This document shows, piece by piece, positions 62,881 to 64,000 of a DNA stretch of 64,000 nt. Location: positions 48,199,831 to 48,263,830 of the forward strand of contig CM054158.1 in NCBI GenBank assembly GCA_028751875.1. Direction: 5' to 3'. A program made the position numbers and the translations under genes. The DNA comes from Rapana venosa (taxonomy: Eukaryota > Mollusca > Gastropoda > Neogastropoda > Muricidae). Positions within the stretch are counted from its first letter, which is position 1. The number at the start of each line of letters is the position of its first letter. The notes below the pieces were generated by a model. That model saw only the letters and a program-made list of their open reading frames with translations, did no database searches and had not been told where the DNA came from.

Positions 62881-64000
62881 TACCTGGGTTTAAATAAGGA
62901 GCAAAAAAAAAACCCCCGATTTACTTTGTTCTTTTTTAAATGACTTGCGAAAATGGTTTATAAGGAGCTCGGTTTTTAGATCCCTCGTTAAAAGGGTGAA
63001 AAAATATTGCCCCAAATCGCCCCTTGACCCCGGGTTTTTAAAAAGGGTGCCGACTGCCCCAGCTTAAACCCGGAAAGTAAGTTGAGTTTTTTTCTTAGGC
63101 CTTTGCTTTCGCAAAAACTCAATTCCTTTCGTCCCCCAAAGATGTCGGAAAAAGAAAGGGGCGAAATGTGAAAAAGGGGAAAGCAAGGAAACGAAAAAAA
63201 GAGATTTGGGGAAAAAATGCGAAGGGGGAGAAGGGCAGGGAAGAAGGAGGGAAGGGGAACAGACTGAAAAGGGGAAAAACAAAAAGGGGCGGAAACGAAA
63301 AAAGAAAATTTTTGGGAAACCCTTCAGGGGGAAGGGTGGGTGGTTGAAAAAAAAGGGGAAAAGGGGAATTAATGAACAGGGAAAAAAGATGATTCAGTCC
63401 GAGGGAAAGTTTGTTTTTGAGGGGAAAAAGAGAACCCTTTTGAAAACGCCCGGTTTAAAAAAGAAAAGGGGGATGGAAAAAGAGTAGGCAGGGGTTTAAA
63501 AAAAAAGTTTTGCAGCAGTGAATACGGAGGAGTGGGGGGGATGAGTAGAAAAGATTTTTGGGGGGGGGGGGGGTTGGAGTCGCCCCGCAGGGAAAAGAAA
63601 AAGGAAAGAGGATGGGGTGAAAGATTTGAAAGGAAGGAGAAAAAGGATGACGGGGGGAAAAATTGAAGGGGAAAAAAAGGTTTGGTGTTTGATGAAATAC
63701 ACGGGCATAGAAATACCAAGGTACAAAAACCCCTGTCCAGATGGGATTCCCCCCGACTAATAAAAAATTTGGCGAAAAGAGAAATTTGAAAAGATTAGGT
63801 TTCCCCTACCCCAAAGTTCTACCCGACGGGAAAAAATTCAAGCAACGGGCTTCCCCCACCTTATTGGGGGAAAAAATTGCTGGGGAGGGAAAATTTTGCC
63901 CTCTACAGGGCACCCCGCTTTAAAGTTTGGGGGACACGGGGCCCAAAACGGCCCCTAAAGGAGTTTTGCTGATAGATTTCATGCTTGAAAACCAAAAAAA
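62881..64000. other. No gene recognised, purine-rich damaged sequence
   Basis: GGGGAAAA-type runs throughout. Lys/Gly-rich and Phe/Pro/Ser-rich frames are composition artefacts. Continues past the window. Confidence 0.45.

Overview
Eukaryotic, almost certainly animal, genomic DNA: spliced exons with GT-AG borders, nuclear tRNA genes, several families each of LINE and SINE retrotransposons, and very many dinucleotide microsatellites. The repeat style (RNase H-bearing and L2/CR1-like LINEs, tRNA-headed SINEs, long CA/TG tracts) fits a mollusc, and from general recognition of the SINE types I lean to a gastropod; that assignment is inference. A 500-base N gap (5857-6356) and broken, homopolymer-rich stretches show this is a draft assembly.

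The one complete protein gene found is a tetraspanin on the minus strand, with eight coding exons from 25487 (ATG) down to 6936 (TGA). Spliced, it gives 287 residues with four membrane segments and a six-cysteine large extracellular loop (CCG, SCC, C, GC). All phases agree at the seven introns. A splice acceptor 9 bases before the ATG implies at least one upstream non-coding exon; a candidate ends at 28281. Intron 4 carries three identical tRNA-Lys(UUU) genes on the opposite strand (16040, 18100, 18659) inside a local duplication. Intron 3 carries an unrecognised, exon-like open frame of 214 codons (21440-22084, minus).

The rest is mainly mobile DNA. 0-4.4 kb: an L2/CR1-like LINE on minus and an RNase H LINE on plus. 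4.4-5.8 kb: two SINEs, then the gap. 25.5-31.6 kb: SINEs, microsatellites and a minisatellite grown inside a LINE 3' end. 31.6-34.0 kb: a decayed LINE ORF2 with endonuclease, reverse transcriptase and C-terminal parts. 34.0-37.6 kb: three more LINE pieces. 39.8-44.6 kb: a long broken LINE (endonuclease, reverse transcriptase, RNase H) into which at least six younger elements have inserted. 45.0-46.5 kb: a coiled-coil plus SGNH-esterase protein of retrotransposon ORF1 type. From about 46.4 to 58.3 kb and again 61.0-64.0 kb the sequence looks base-call damaged and holds only decayed repeats.

Repeat family names used here: A = 3' end of an RNase H LINE with a CCAAT-type tail; B, C, D, E, H = SINE-like families; F = element bounded by GTCAA inverted repeats; I = short unclassified dispersed repeat. 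The most interesting items are a SINE whose head joins a tRNA-like part to a 5S-rRNA-like part (family C, three copies with target-site duplications), a SINE that shares its 3' tail with the L2-like LINE, a central core shared by two otherwise different SINEs, and a hairpin-bearing minisatellite born within LINE family A.
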